Part shown: positions 1 through 7,647 of the stretch, one piece after another
How positions within the stretch are numbered: the stretch's first letter is position 1
How the letters are laid out: the number at the start of each line of letters is the position of its first letter
Assembly: GCA_964469055.1 (NCBI GenBank)
Contig: CAYXXN010000003.1
Location: 1 to 46,069, forward strand
Length of the DNA: 46,069 bases
Reading direction: 5' to 3'
From: CAYXXN01 sp964469055
Lineage (GTDB): Bacteria > Acidobacteriota > Thermoanaerobaculia > Multivoradales > JAHEKO01
Program-made: the position numbers and the translations under genes
Notes under the pieces: model-generated
Seen by the model: only the letters and a program-made list of their open reading frames with translations
Database searches by the model: none
What the model was told of the DNA's origin: nothing

Positions 1-851
1 TCTCGCCGGACGCGCAGTTCATCACGGCGTACGTGGAAGCGACGATCGGGCTGCTTTTCGAGGCAGTGCCGGACGATGCGCTCGAGGCCGGGCGGCAGCC
101 CCGGCTCGAGCGCGGTGAGCTCGGGCGGCTCCTGGCGCAGGATCGCGGTCAGGATCTCCGGCGCGGTCTCGGCGCTGAAGGCCGGCCGGCCCGCGAGCAT
201 CTCGTAGAGCACCAGGCCGAGCGCGAAGAGATCCGTGCGCCCATCGACGGCCTCGCCGCGGATCTGCTCGGGGGCCATGTAGGCCGGGGTACCGAGCATG
301 ACCCCGGCGCCCGTCGCGGCGCTGTCGCGGGCGAGCTGTGTGGCCTCCTCGTCACCCGGTAGCGGCTCGCGCAGCTTGGCGAGGCCGAAGTCGAGGATCT
401 TGACCGTGCCGTCGCGGGTGACGAAGAGGTTCTCCGGCTTGAGATCGCGATGGACGATGCCGCGCTCGTGCGCGGCCGCGAGTCCGCGAGCGACCTGGTG
501 CGCCAGCTCCACGGCTTCGCTCGCCGGCAGCCGGCGCTCGCGCAAGAGGGCGCGCAAGGTCTTGCCGGCGAGGAGCTCCGAGACCAGGAACGGCGCCCCG
601 CCGTCGGTGCCGACGTCGTAGACCGCCAGGATGTTGGGGTGGTTCAAGGCGGCGGCGGCACGCGCCTCCTGCTCGAATCGGGCCACGCGCTCGCCGTCGG
701 TGACCAGCCCGGCCGGCAGCACCTTGAGCGCCACCTCGCGCGACAGCGCCGGGTCCCAGGCCCGGAAGACGCGCCCCATGCCGCCCTCGCCGACGAGGTC
801 GCGAATCTCGTAGCGGCCCAGACGGCCGCCGGGGCCGAGCGCGGCGGTCAT
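1..851 (-). CDS. Ser/Thr protein kinase (Hanks type), 3' end outside window
   Basis: This is the N-terminal catalytic part of a bacterial Hanks-type Ser/Thr kinase; about 283 codons are visible and the C-terminus lies beyond the left edge. Read on the minus strand from the ATG at 851-849, the kinase core is intact. It has a glycine loop GEGGMG (residues 21-26), the ATP lysine in VALK (K43), HRDLKPEN with catalytic D136, LDFG with D154, and MAPEQ in the activation segment. It should therefore be an active kinase, unlike the pseudokinase at 34819. Family relatives usually continue into a membrane segment and a sensor or repeat domain, which cannot be seen here. It is transcribed away from the molybdopterin oxidoreductase, and a promoter-like sequence lies 13 nt upstream. 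The substrate is unknown. Confidence 0.93.
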   Translation of the reverse strand, partial: MTAALGPGGRLGRYEIRDLVGEGGMGRVFRAWDPALSREVALKVLPAGLVTDGERVARFEQEARAAAALNHPNILAVYDVGTDGGAPFLVSELLAGKTLRALLRERRLPASEAVELAHQVARGLAAAHERGIVHRDLKPENLFVTRDGTVKILDFGLAKLREPLPGDEEATQLARDSAATGAGVMLGTPAYMAPEQIRGEAVDGRTDLFALGLVLYEMLAGRPAFSAETAPEILTAILRQEPPELTALEPGLPPGLERIVRHCLEKQPDRRFHVRRDELRVRR

Positions 852-863
852 GATCGGGTGGGA

Positions 864-894
864 ATCATAGCCATCGCCGAAGAAAATTCGGCAA
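864..894 (-). promoter_or_regulatory. Probable promoter of the kinase gene
   Basis: On the minus strand a TATGAT -10 box (869-864) follows a TTGCCG -35-like box (894-889) after a 19-bp spacer. The start codon is only 12 nt downstream of the -10 box, so the leader would be about 6 nt or less. The -10 match is good and the spacer is slightly long. Assigned by consensus only. Confidence 0.4.
876..892. promoter_or_regulatory. Dyad in the divergent kinase/oxidoreductase gap
   Basis: A perfect 6-bp inverted repeat, GCCGAA (876-881) and TTCGGC (887-892), is separated by GAAAA. It sits between two divergently transcribed genes and overlaps the -35 region of the proposed kinase promoter. It could be an operator or a small hairpin. 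It is short enough to be chance. Confidence 0.3.
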
Positions 895-914
895 CATCGA
901 CACGCAGCAGGCCG

Positions 915-920
915 TAGACT
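915..920 (+). promoter_or_regulatory. Putative -10 box of the molybdopterin oxidoreductase
   Basis: TAGACT ends 11 nt before the ATG at 932. No convincing -35 box is seen. The same hexamer occurs 7 nt before glmS. If both are -10 boxes, the transcripts would have very short or no leaders. Confidence 0.3.
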
Positions 921-931
921 AGGCGAGCGCC

Positions 932-2977
932 ATGGCCGAGCCCGCCGTCGTCCGCCACACCACCTGTCCGCTGGACTGCCCGGACGCCTGCCACCTGGAG
1001 GTAAGGGTGCGCGACGGTCGGGTGGAGGCGATCGGCGGCTCGCGCGACCACCCGGACACGGCGGGTTTCATCTGCTCGAAGGTGGCGCACTTCGCTCGGC
1101 GGCTCGAGCACCCGGACCGCATCCTCCATCCGCTGCGCCGGGTGGGGGCGAAGGGCGAGGGACACTTCGAGCGCGTCTCCTGGGACGAGGCGGTGGCGGA
1201 GATCGTCGGGCGGCTCTCCGAGGTGGCCGCGCGCTGGGGCGGCGAAGCGATCTTGCCCTTCCACTACGGCGGCTCGAACGGCAAGTTGACGGACGAGCTC
1301 ACGGACGAGCTCTTCTTCGCCCGACTCGGCGCCTCGCGCCTCGACAAGACGATCTGCGCCGTGCCAGCGACCCAGGTGGCGCTCGGCATGTACGGCAAGA
1401 TGCCGGGGGTCGCCTTCCCCGACTTCGTGCATGCCCGCGTCATCGTCGTGTGGGGCGCCAACCCCAAGGTCTCGAACATCCATCTCGTGCCCTACTTGAA
1501 GGAGGCCCGGCGCCGCGGTGCCTTCATTGCCCAGATCGACCCGCGCCGCACCCTGGGCGAGGCGGAGTGTGACCTGCATCTGCCGGTGCTCCCCGGGCAG
1601 GATCTGCCGGTCGCCCTGGCGATGATCCGCCACCTGGCCGAGACGGGTCGACTGGATCGGGCCTTCCTGGAGCGCTGGGCGGATGGCGTCGAGCCGCTGC
1701 TCGAGCGCGCCCAAGAGTGGCCGCTCGAGCGGGCGGCGGCGGCGGCGAGCGTGCCGGCGGCGGACATCGCGCTCGTCGCCGAGGCGCTGGCCGACGGGGA
1801 GCCGGCGCTGGTGCGCTGTGGCTGGGGGCTCGAGCGCAACGTCAACGGCGCGCAGGCGATCGCGGCGGTGCTGGCGCTGCCGGCGCTATTGGGAAAGTTC
1901 GGGGTGCGCGGCGGCGGCTACACGCTGTCGAACAGCGGCGGCGCCCGCTTCGACAAGCGCGCCGTCATCGGGGGCGTCTCGTGGACGACGCGGGCGCTCA
2001 ACATGACGCAGCTCGGGCGCCTGCTCGCCGGCCGCTCGCCGCGACCGGGCGATGGAAGTGGCCGGCCGGAGGCGCCGCTCGAGCCGCCGATCCAGGCGCT
2101 CTTCGTCTACAACGCCAACCCGGCGGCGACCGTGCCGGAGCAAGGTGCCGTGCTGGCCGGGCTCGCCCGCCCCGACCTCTTCACTGTCGTCCACGAGCAG
2201 GTGATGACCGACACCGCCCGCTTCGCCGACTTCGTGTTGCCGGCGACGACCTTCCTCGAGGGTCACGACCTCAGGGTGGGCTACGGCAGCTACGTTGTCG
2301 GGGCGGTGGTGCCGGTGGTGGCGCCGGCCGGCGAGGCGCGCACCAACCCGCAGCTCTTCGCGGCTCTCGCCCGCGCCATGGGTCTCGAAGACGAGGCCTT
2401 CTCGTGGAGTGACGAGGAGCTGCTGCGACGAGCGACGGCGGCGCTCTCCTTCGCCGGCGGCCCGCTCGCCGGCGAGCGTGGCACCTCGGGGCTGCCGCAG
2501 CTCTACGATTTTCCGGGGGAGCGACCGGTGCAGTTCGAGAGCGTCTTCCCGCAGACCGCCGACGGCAAAGCGCACCTGACCCCGGCGGCACTGGGCCCGC
2601 GGCCCTTCGCCTGGACGCCGCCCGCCAACGGCTACCCGCTGGCGCTGATCAGCCCGGCGAGCGGCAAGCTCATCTCGAGCACCATGGGCGAGTTCAACCT
2701 CGACGTGCTCGAGGTCACGCTGCACCCTACCGAGGCCGCGCAGCGCGGTCTGGCCGCGGGGGATGCCGTGCGGGTATGGAACGACTTGGGCGAGGTGCAC
2801 TGCCGCTTGGCGGTCTCGAGTCGCGTGCGCCCCGGAGTCGCCACCATGCCCAAGGGCGCCTGGCGCAAGAGCTCCGCGAACGGCGCCACGGCCGTGGCCC
2901 TGTGCCCCGATTCGGCGCAGGTGGTGGGGGACGCCGCCTGCTTCAACGACGCGCGGGTGGAGGTCGGGCGGTTGTAG
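932..2977 (+). CDS. Molybdopterin-dependent oxidoreductase, orphan
   Basis: The 681-residue protein belongs to the DMSO reductase/formate dehydrogenase superfamily, which binds a bis-molybdopterin guanine dinucleotide cofactor. The N-terminus carries the 4Fe-4S signature C12-x3-C16-x3-C20-x27-C48. The molybdopterin oxidoreductase fold follows (about 55-500), with a dinucleotide-binding domain at the C-terminus (about 565-675). There is no twin-arginine signal, so the enzyme is probably cytoplasmic. No small iron-sulfur subunit, membrane anchor or cofactor gene lies beside it, so it may work as a single subunit or with partners elsewhere. The substrate cannot be deduced; formate, polysulfide/thiosulfate and an organic N- or S-oxide are all possible within the family. 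The start was chosen because the Fe-S motif begins 11 residues later. Confidence 0.92.
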   Translation: MAEPAVVRHTTCPLDCPDACHLEVRVRDGRVEAIGGSRDHPDTAGFICSKVAHFARRLEHPDRILHPLRRVGAKGEGHFERVSWDEAVAEIVGRLSEVAARWGGEAILPFHYGGSNGKLTDELTDELFFARLGASRLDKTICAVPATQVALGMYGKMPGVAFPDFVHARVIVVWGANPKVSNIHLVPYLKEARRRGAFIAQIDPRRTLGEAECDLHLPVLPGQDLPVALAMIRHLAETGRLDRAFLERWADGVEPLLERAQEWPLERAAAAASVPAADIALVAEALADGEPALVRCGWGLERNVNGAQAIAAVLALPALLGKFGVRGGGYTLSNSGGARFDKRAVIGGVSWTTRALNMTQLGRLLAGRSPRPGDGSGRPEAPLEPPIQALFVYNANPAATVPEQGAVLAGLARPDLFTVVHEQVMTDTARFADFVLPATTFLEGHDLRVGYGSYVVGAVVPVVAPAGEARTNPQLFAALARAMGLEDEAFSWSDEELLRRATAALSFAGGPLAGERGTSGLPQLYDFPGERPVQFESVFPQTADGKAHLTPAALGPRPFAWTPPANGYPLALISPASGKLISSTMGEFNLDVLEVTLHPTEAAQRGLAAGDAVRVWNDLGEVHCRLAVSSRVRPGVATMPKGAWRKSSANGATAVALCPDSAQVVGDAACFNDARVEVGRL

Positions 2978-3007
2978 GGCGGGCCTCCGTGCCGGCCGTT
3001 CGCTTTT

Positions 3008-3616
3008 TCAGGGATCCCAGCGCAGCCCAGGCTCGCCAGGCTCGACGAGCCCGAGCTGGTCCATGACCCGCAGCGCGTAGGCGTCGAGGAAGCGTTCGAG
3101 CGACTCACCGCCGACGTAGAAGGCGGGGATCGGCGGCAGCACGATCGCGCCAGCATAGGAGAGCCGGCGGAGGTTCTCGAGATGGACGAGGGTCAGGGGA
3201 GTCTCGCGGAAGCCGAGCACCAGCGGCCAGCCCTCTTTCAGGGCCACGGCCCCGGCGCGATGGATGAGGGTGCGGGCTTCGCCCGAGGCGAGCGCCCCGA
3301 GGGTGCCGGCGCTGCAGGGCAGGATCACGGTGCCGTCCAGCCGGTAGGAGCCCGACGAGATCGCGGCGTCGAGGTCGCGGTCGCGGTGGGTGATCACGCG
3401 CGCCGCCCCATCCGCCGACAGGCCGGCCGCCGCCGCAAGGTCAGCCGCGCCGGTGCGCTCGGGGCCCAGCTCGTGGGCCAGCACCTGGCTCGCTCCCCGG
3501 GACACCACCAGGTGCAGCCGCTCGATCTCCGGGCGCACGGCCAGCGCCCGCAGCAGGTGGAGGGGGAGCTTCATCCCCGAGGCGCCGGAGACGAGGATGG
3601 CGAGGCGGCGGGACAT
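3008..3616 (-). CDS. ubiX: UbiX-type flavin prenyltransferase
   Basis: The 202-residue protein matches UbiX, which attaches a dimethylallyl group to FMN to make the prenylated flavin used by UbiD-type decarboxylases. The sequence shows the N-terminal flavin-binding SGASG (residues 9-13), an SGSYRLDG stretch followed by the family PCSAGTLGALASG segment, and the late region with KEGWPLVLGFRETPL. Length is normal for the family. It converges on the molybdopterin oxidoreductase with only 30 bp between them. No ubiD is visible, so which decarboxylase it serves is unknown (ubiquinone or menaquinone synthesis, or aromatic acid metabolism). The large palindromic element begins 39 bp upstream of its start. 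Confidence 0.93.
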   Translation of the reverse strand: MSRRLAILVSGASGMKLPLHLLRALAVRPEIERLHLVVSRGASQVLAHELGPERTGAADLAAAAGLSADGAARVITHRDRDLDAAISSGSYRLDGTVILPCSAGTLGALASGEARTLIHRAGAVALKEGWPLVLGFRETPLTLVHLENLRRLSYAGAIVLPPIPAFYVGGESLERFLDAYALRVMDQLGLVEPGEPGLRWDP

Positions 3617-3654
3617 GGCGGGATTCTACGGGCCGCGAGGACCGCGGCCGCTGC

Positions 3655-3815
3655 GCGCCCGGCGGCGGGCACCCCGTCGGGGACCGGCGGCCGCCAGGTG
3701 GACTGTAGGGGGGAGGCGGCCGCCTTGCCTCCGGCGGGCACCGGACTGGGGAAGACTGCCCGGTCCGCGAGTGCCCGCCTCCCAGCTCCCCGCCGGGGTG
3801 CCCGCCGCCGGGCGC
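3655..3815. repeat. Nested inverted-repeat element (REP/BIME- or MITE-like)
   Basis: The outer arms are a perfect 22-bp inverted repeat at 3655-3676 and 3794-3815. They extend inward to 29 bp with one mismatch (3655-3683 against 3787-3815). Inside lies a second inverted pair, GGCGGGCAC (3733-3741) with GTGCCCGCC (3771-3779), continued by CGGAC (3742-3746) with GTCCG (3763-3767). There are also two copies of the self-palindrome GGCGGCCGCC at 3686-3695 and 3715-3724. The word GGCGGGCACC occurs in both the outer left arm and the inner left arm, as if two related hairpin units were combined. No protein is encoded inside and no target-site duplication is evident. I see no second copy in this window. 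Confidence 0.72.
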
Positions 3816-3872
3816 TCCGCTCCGGTGTGGGTCGAGCTAAGTCCCTTTCTTACATGATCTTTCTCGCCCCCG

Positions 3873-3881
3873 TGGTACACT
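3873..3881 (+). promoter_or_regulatory. Putative extended -10 promoter of the NYN/OST-HTH gene
   Basis: TGG-TACACT is an extended -10-like element about 87 nt upstream of the GTG start at 3968. No good -35 hexamer is present at 16-18 bp, which is tolerated by extended -10 promoters. Weak evidence. Confidence 0.33.
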
Positions 3882-3967
3882 GAGCGCCCGCTTGAGACTT
3901 CCGCCTGACGACCGCCGTTCCGGCGGTCCCGAATGACAACCAACCGATCGCCGTACCGAGGTACTTC

Positions 3968-5059
3968 GTGGACACGTTGAGACCGTGGTGGCTGCAGCCA
4001 CCCGCTGAGGATGAATCCGCCGAGTCGGCCCCGGCCGGCGTCGAGAACCCCGCCCCGGAGGCGCCGGCGGCGCCCGAGACCGCGGCTGCGCCGGCCGCCG
4101 GCGCCGAGGAGGGCGCTGGCGCCGAAGAGGCTCCTGTCCCTCGCCGCCGGCCGACCCGGCGTGGCGGCGCGCGCCGCCGACGGGCCCCCGCCAAGGCGGA
4201 AGCCGTCGAGGTCGAGGAGATGCCGGCCTCCGAGCCCGAGCCCCGCCGCGTCGTCGATCTGCCGTTCCTGTCGCAGACGTTGGAGAGGACGGTGCCCGGC
4301 AACGGCGCCGCCGAGCGCCGCATTGCCATGTTCTGCGATCTCGAGAACATAGCGCTCGGAGTGCGCGACTCCGAGATGAAGAAGTTCGACATCAACATGG
4401 TGCTCGAGCGGCTGCTGGAGAAGGGCAAGATCATCGTCAAGAAGGCCTACGCTGATTGGGAGCGCTACAGCGACTTCAAGCGCCCCTTCCACGAGGCGGC
4501 CATCGAGATGATCGACATCCCGCAGAAGTACTACGCGGGCAAGAACAGCGCCGACATCAAGATGGCCGTCGACGCCATCGACCTCTGCTATTCGCGCGAT
4601 CATGTCGACACGTTCGTGATCCTCTCCGGCGACAGCGACTTCTCGCCGCTGGTCTCGAAGCTGCGCGAGAGCAACAAGCAGGTGATCGGCGTCGGGGTGA
4701 AGAACTCTTCGTCGGCTCTCCTGATCGACAACTGCGACGAGTTCATCTTCTACGAGGACATCTGGCGCGACACCCAGAAGGGGCCGAAGCTCGCCGGCAT
4801 GTCGAAGAAGACGAGCGAGGCCTTCGCCCTCATGATCGAGTCGATCAAGGCCCTGATGCGCGAGAACAAGGAAGTGCTGTGGGGCTCGATGATCAAGGAG
4901 ACGATGAAGCGCAAGCGCCCTTCCTTCAACGAGGGCTACCACGGCTACTCGAGCTTCTCCGAGCTACTCGAGGACGCGGAGCGCCAGGGCATCCTCAAGC
5001 TCAAGCGCGACGCCCGCTCGGGGAGCTACATCGTCACGGGGTTCTCCGGAGGGCGCTAG
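3968..5059 (+). CDS. NYN-domain putative RNase with C-terminal OST-HTH/LOTUS domain
   Basis: The 363-residue protein starts at GTG 3968. Residues 1 to about 115 are low-complexity (Ala/Pro/Glu, with a basic Arg-rich patch). From about 117 comes a NYN (PIN-like, LabA/DUF88) domain with FCDLEN near residue 124 and LSGDSDF near 220-226, which supply the acidic metal-binding residues typical of this nuclease fold. Residues about 285-358 form an OST-HTH/LOTUS-type winged helix (ending RSGSYIVTG), a module associated with RNA binding. This domain pairing is known in bacteria and in eukaryotic RNA-regulation proteins; the bacterial targets are mostly undefined. It is followed by the MglB-like and MglA-like genes in the same orientation, which may point to a regulatory link. 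No antitoxin-like partner is seen. Confidence 0.9.
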   Translation: MDTLRPWWLQPPAEDESAESAPAGVENPAPEAPAAPETAAAPAAGAEEGAGAEEAPVPRRRPTRRGGARRRRAPAKAEAVEVEEMPASEPEPRRVVDLPFLSQTLERTVPGNGAAERRIAMFCDLENIALGVRDSEMKKFDINMVLERLLEKGKIIVKKAYADWERYSDFKRPFHEAAIEMIDIPQKYYAGKNSADIKMAVDAIDLCYSRDHVDTFVILSGDSDFSPLVSKLRESNKQVIGVGVKNSSSALLIDNCDEFIFYEDIWRDTQKGPKLAGMSKKTSEAFALMIESIKALMRENKEVLWGSMIKETMKRKRPSFNEGYHGYSSFSELLEDAERQGILKLKRDARSGSYIVTGFSGGR

Positions 5060-5102
5060 AGCGTGTTAACCTCGTCGCCCAGCTCCGAGCACGACTAGAG
5101 CG

Positions 5103-5597
5103 ATGGCGGCAGCCTTCACCGAGGTCCGGGAAGACGACTACGAGCGCCTGGGCGAAGCCTTACGGCGCTTGCGCTACGCGGCCAACGCCGAAGCCGTCTT
5201 CTTGATCGACAAGGCCGGCCAGCAGATCGCCGCCGCCGGCGATGTCGAGCACTTCGACTCGACCTCGCTCGCTTCGCTCACCGCCGGCAACGTGGCGGCC
5301 ACCGACGGCCTGGCCAAGCTGATCGGCGAACGCGAGTTCTCCGTCCTCTTTCACGAGGGCGAGCGCGACCACATCCACATTTCCCTGGTGGCGGATCGCG
5401 CGATCCTGCTCGTCATCTTCAACGAGCGCTCCTCGCTCGGGCTCGTGCGCCTGCGGGTGCGGCGGGCGAGCGACGAATTGGCGCAGATCTTCCAGGACAT
5501 GGGACGGCGCAAGGAGATGGCCGGCCAACGGGCGACGGAGTCGAGCCCGTTCTGGGAGATCACGGACGAGGACATCGACAGTTTGTTTCGGGAGTGA
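5103..5597 (+). CDS. MglB-like roadblock/LC7 domain protein
   Basis: The 164-residue protein is a single roadblock/LC7 domain (about 10-125) followed by an acidic tail ending in EDIDSLFRE. Proteins of this family next to an MglA GTPase usually act as its GTPase-activating partner or localisation factor. The start of the MglA-like gene lies 57 nt downstream, so the pair forms the standard mglB-mglA arrangement. It begins 43 nt after the NYN/OST-HTH gene. A TAACCT hexamer at 5067-5072 could be a local -10 box. The C-terminal extension beyond the roadblock fold is longer than a minimal roadblock protein and could mediate an extra contact. The gene symbol is withheld because paralogues are common. 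Confidence 0.88.
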   Translation: MAAAFTEVREDDYERLGEALRRLRYAANAEAVFLIDKAGQQIAAAGDVEHFDSTSLASLTAGNVAATDGLAKLIGEREFSVLFHEGERDHIHISLVADRAILLVIFNERSSLGLVRLRVRRASDELAQIFQDMGRRKEMAGQRATESSPFWEITDEDIDSLFRE

Positions 5598-5654
5598 CGC
5601 CTCGACGCTCGATGCGGCGGGGGCAACTGGGGAATCGCGGTCGAGCTCGTCGCT

Positions 5655-6239
5655 ATGACGTTTATCAACTACGCGGCCAAGGAGATCAACTGCAAGATCG
5701 TCTACTACGGCCCCGGGCTGGGCGGCAAGACGACCAACCTGCATCACATCTACGGTCGCACGCCACCCGAGCGCAAGGGCAAGATGATCTCGCTCGCCAC
5801 CGAGGCCGACCGCACCCTCTTCTTCGACTTCCTGCCGCTCGACCTGGGAACAATCCGCGGCTTCACGACCCGCTTCCACCTCTACACGGTGCCCGGCCAG
5901 GTCTTCTACGACGCGTCGCGCAAGCTGATCCTGAAGGGTGTGGACGGGATCGTCTTCGTTGCCGACAGCCAGCGCGAGCGCATGGAAGCCAACGTCGAGT
6001 CGATCCGCAACCTGGCTGCGAACTTGAAGGAGCACGGCTTCGACCTGGATGCCGTGCCGTACGCCCTGCAGTTCAACAAACGAGACCTGCCCAACGTCCT
6101 GCCGGCCGACGAGATGTACCGGATGCTCAACTACAAGCGAGAGCCGACGTTCGAGGCGGTGGCGACGCGGGGCGGCGGGGTCTTCGAGACCTTGAAGGCC
6201 GTCGCCAAGCAGACCCTGATGGAGCTGCGCAAGCGATAG
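5655..6239 (+). CDS. mglA: MglA-like small Ras-type GTPase
   Basis: The 194-residue protein matches the bacterial MglA family of Ras-like GTPases, which set cell polarity and motility direction in myxobacteria. The P-loop GPGLGGKTT spans residues 19-27. The switch II region reads TVPGQVFYDASRK, and NKRD supplies guanine specificity. Length equals that of Myxococcus MglA (about 195 residues). It follows the roadblock gene and precedes glmU by 18 nt. In Acidobacteriota and related phyla MglA homologues occur in species with no described gliding, so the role here (polarity, type IV pili, envelope growth) is inferred only. Being next to glmU may simply reflect co-transcription. Confidence 0.93.
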   Translation: MTFINYAAKEINCKIVYYGPGLGGKTTNLHHIYGRTPPERKGKMISLATEADRTLFFDFLPLDLGTIRGFTTRFHLYTVPGQVFYDASRKLILKGVDGIVFVADSQRERMEANVESIRNLAANLKEHGFDLDAVPYALQFNKRDLPNVLPADEMYRMLNYKREPTFEAVATRGGGVFETLKAVAKQTLMELRKR

Positions 6240-6257
6240 CCGGCCGCGCCCGCCCCC

Positions 6258-7643
6258 ATGCCTGAAGCGAACCGGCCCGCCGCGATCGCTGTCGTGCTGG
6301 CCGCCGGCAAGGGCACCCGGATGCGCTCGGCGCGGCCCAAGGTGCTGCACGAGGCGGCCGGGGAGCCGCTCCTCTCCTGGGTCCTGGCGAGCGCCCGCGC
6401 CGCCGGCTGCGGACGCATCTTGGTGGTGGTCGGCCCTGACGCCGAGGAGGTGCGCTCGGCAGACTCGGGCGCCGAACTCGAGTGGGTGGTGCAGGACGAG
6501 CAGCGAGGCACGGGTCACGCGCTGGCCCAGGTCGCGCCGGCGATCCGCGAGCCGGCGCGGCTGCTCGTCCTCTCCGGCGACGTGCCCTTGGTGCGCGCGG
6601 CGACGCTCGTCGCGTTGCTCGAGCGCGCGGCGACGAGCTGGGGCGCGATGGCGACGGCCGAGCTGGCGGAGCCGGGTGGGCTCGGGCGAGTCGAGGCTGG
6701 GGCTGGCGCCGAGCTCGCCCGCATCGTCGAGGCGGCGGACGCCTCGCCCGCGGCGCTGGCCAACCGACGGATCAACGCTGGTCTCTACGTCCTCCCGGCG
6801 CCGGAGATCTTCGGCTACCTCGAGCGGCTCACCCCGACCAACTCGAAGGGGGAGCTCTACTTGACCGACGCTCTGAGCGCGGCGGCCGCCGAGGGCCGCA
6901 CGATCGCCCTCGTCCAGCTGGCCGACCCGGACGAGGCGCTCGGCGTCAACGATCGCCAAGACCTCGCGCGCGTCCACCGCGTGCTGATCGCTCGCCAGCT
7001 CGAGGCCCTCGCCGAGGCCGGGGTGACGGTCCTCGACCCCGCGACGACGACGGTCGAGCCGCGCGTCTCGGTGGGGACGGAAACGGTACTCCACCCAGGA
7101 GTGAGCCTGACCGGGGGAACGAGCGTGGGCGAAGGCTGCACCCTCGGCCAGGGCGCCTGGCTCCGCGATACGACGCTGGGGCCCGGCGTCGTCGTCGAGC
7201 CGTACTCGGTGCTCGAGGGAGCCAGGGTCGAAGCGGGCTGCCGGGTCGGCCCTTTCGCGCGCCTGCGGCCGGGGGCGGTGCTACGCCGAGGGGCGAAGGT
7301 GGGCAACTTCGTCGAGGTCAAGAACGCCGAGCTCGGCGCCGGCGCCAAGGCGAACCACCTGGCCTACGTCGGTGACGCGACCGTCGGCGAACACGCCAAC
7401 ATCGGGGCCGGCACCGTCACCTGCAACTACGATGGGGAGGCCAAGCACCACACGACGATCGGCGCCGGCGCCTTCATCGGCAGCGACACCATGCTGGTGG
7501 CGCCGGTCACGGTCGGCGAAGGCGCCACCACCGGCGCCGGCTCGGTCATCACCCAGGATGTGCCGGCGGGGGCGCTCGCCGTCGAGCGCGGCCGCCAGCG
7601 GATCGTGCCCGGCTGGGGCAAACGTCGGCGCCGCCGGGAGTGA
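6258..7643 (+). CDS. glmU: Bifunctional GlmU: GlcN-1-P acetyltransferase / UDP-GlcNAc pyrophosphorylase
   Basis: The 461-residue protein has the two GlmU domains. The uridylyltransferase half (about 1-235) begins with AVVLAAGKGTRMRS near residue 12. The left-handed beta-helix half (about 250-445) is built of hexapeptide repeats and contains the acetyltransferase segment PFARLRPGA and the later NYDGEAKHHT. The enzyme acetylates glucosamine-1-phosphate and then makes UDP-GlcNAc for peptidoglycan and LPS. glmS, the first enzyme of the same pathway, lies about 1.2 kb downstream, with one minus-strand gene between them; glmM is not in the window. The C-terminal tail is basic (KRRRRRE). The ATG is 18 nt after mglA. 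Confidence 0.97.
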   Translation: MPEANRPAAIAVVLAAGKGTRMRSARPKVLHEAAGEPLLSWVLASARAAGCGRILVVVGPDAEEVRSADSGAELEWVVQDEQRGTGHALAQVAPAIREPARLLVLSGDVPLVRAATLVALLERAATSWGAMATAELAEPGGLGRVEAGAGAELARIVEAADASPAALANRRINAGLYVLPAPEIFGYLERLTPTNSKGELYLTDALSAAAAEGRTIALVQLADPDEALGVNDRQDLARVHRVLIARQLEALAEAGVTVLDPATTTVEPRVSVGTETVLHPGVSLTGGTSVGEGCTLGQGAWLRDTTLGPGVVVEPYSVLEGARVEAGCRVGPFARLRPGAVLRRGAKVGNFVEVKNAELGAGAKANHLAYVGDATVGEHANIGAGTVTCNYDGEAKHHTTIGAGAFIGSDTMLVAPVTVGEGATTGAGSVITQDVPAGALAVERGRQRIVPGWGKRRRRRE

Positions 7644-7647
7644 AGCC

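Larger units (their letters stand above)
3617..3967. other. Gene-free divergent gap with a palindromic element
   Basis: These 351 bases hold no convincing gene. They separate ubiX (minus) from the NYN/OST-HTH gene (plus). The ubiX-proximal part is taken up by the nested inverted-repeat element at 3655-3815, and the NYN-proximal part holds a TGG-TACACT extended -10-like sequence. Frames that stay open across the gap are biased low-complexity Arg/Ala/Pro/Gly shadows. Confidence 0.7.

Noticed and set aside
2978..3007. Terminator between the oxidoreductase and ubiX
   Set aside because: There is a T-run (CTTTTTC) but the preceding GC-rich sequence does not form a clean stem; not reported as a feature.
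3626..4942. Long minus-strand frame opposite the NYN/OST-HTH gene
   Set aside because: No domain; the plus strand has clear NYN and OST-HTH motifs.
5160..7094. Long minus-strand frame opposite the mglBA/glmU region
   Set aside because: Arg/Gly/Asp-rich composition, no domain, overlaps three well-supported plus-strand genes.
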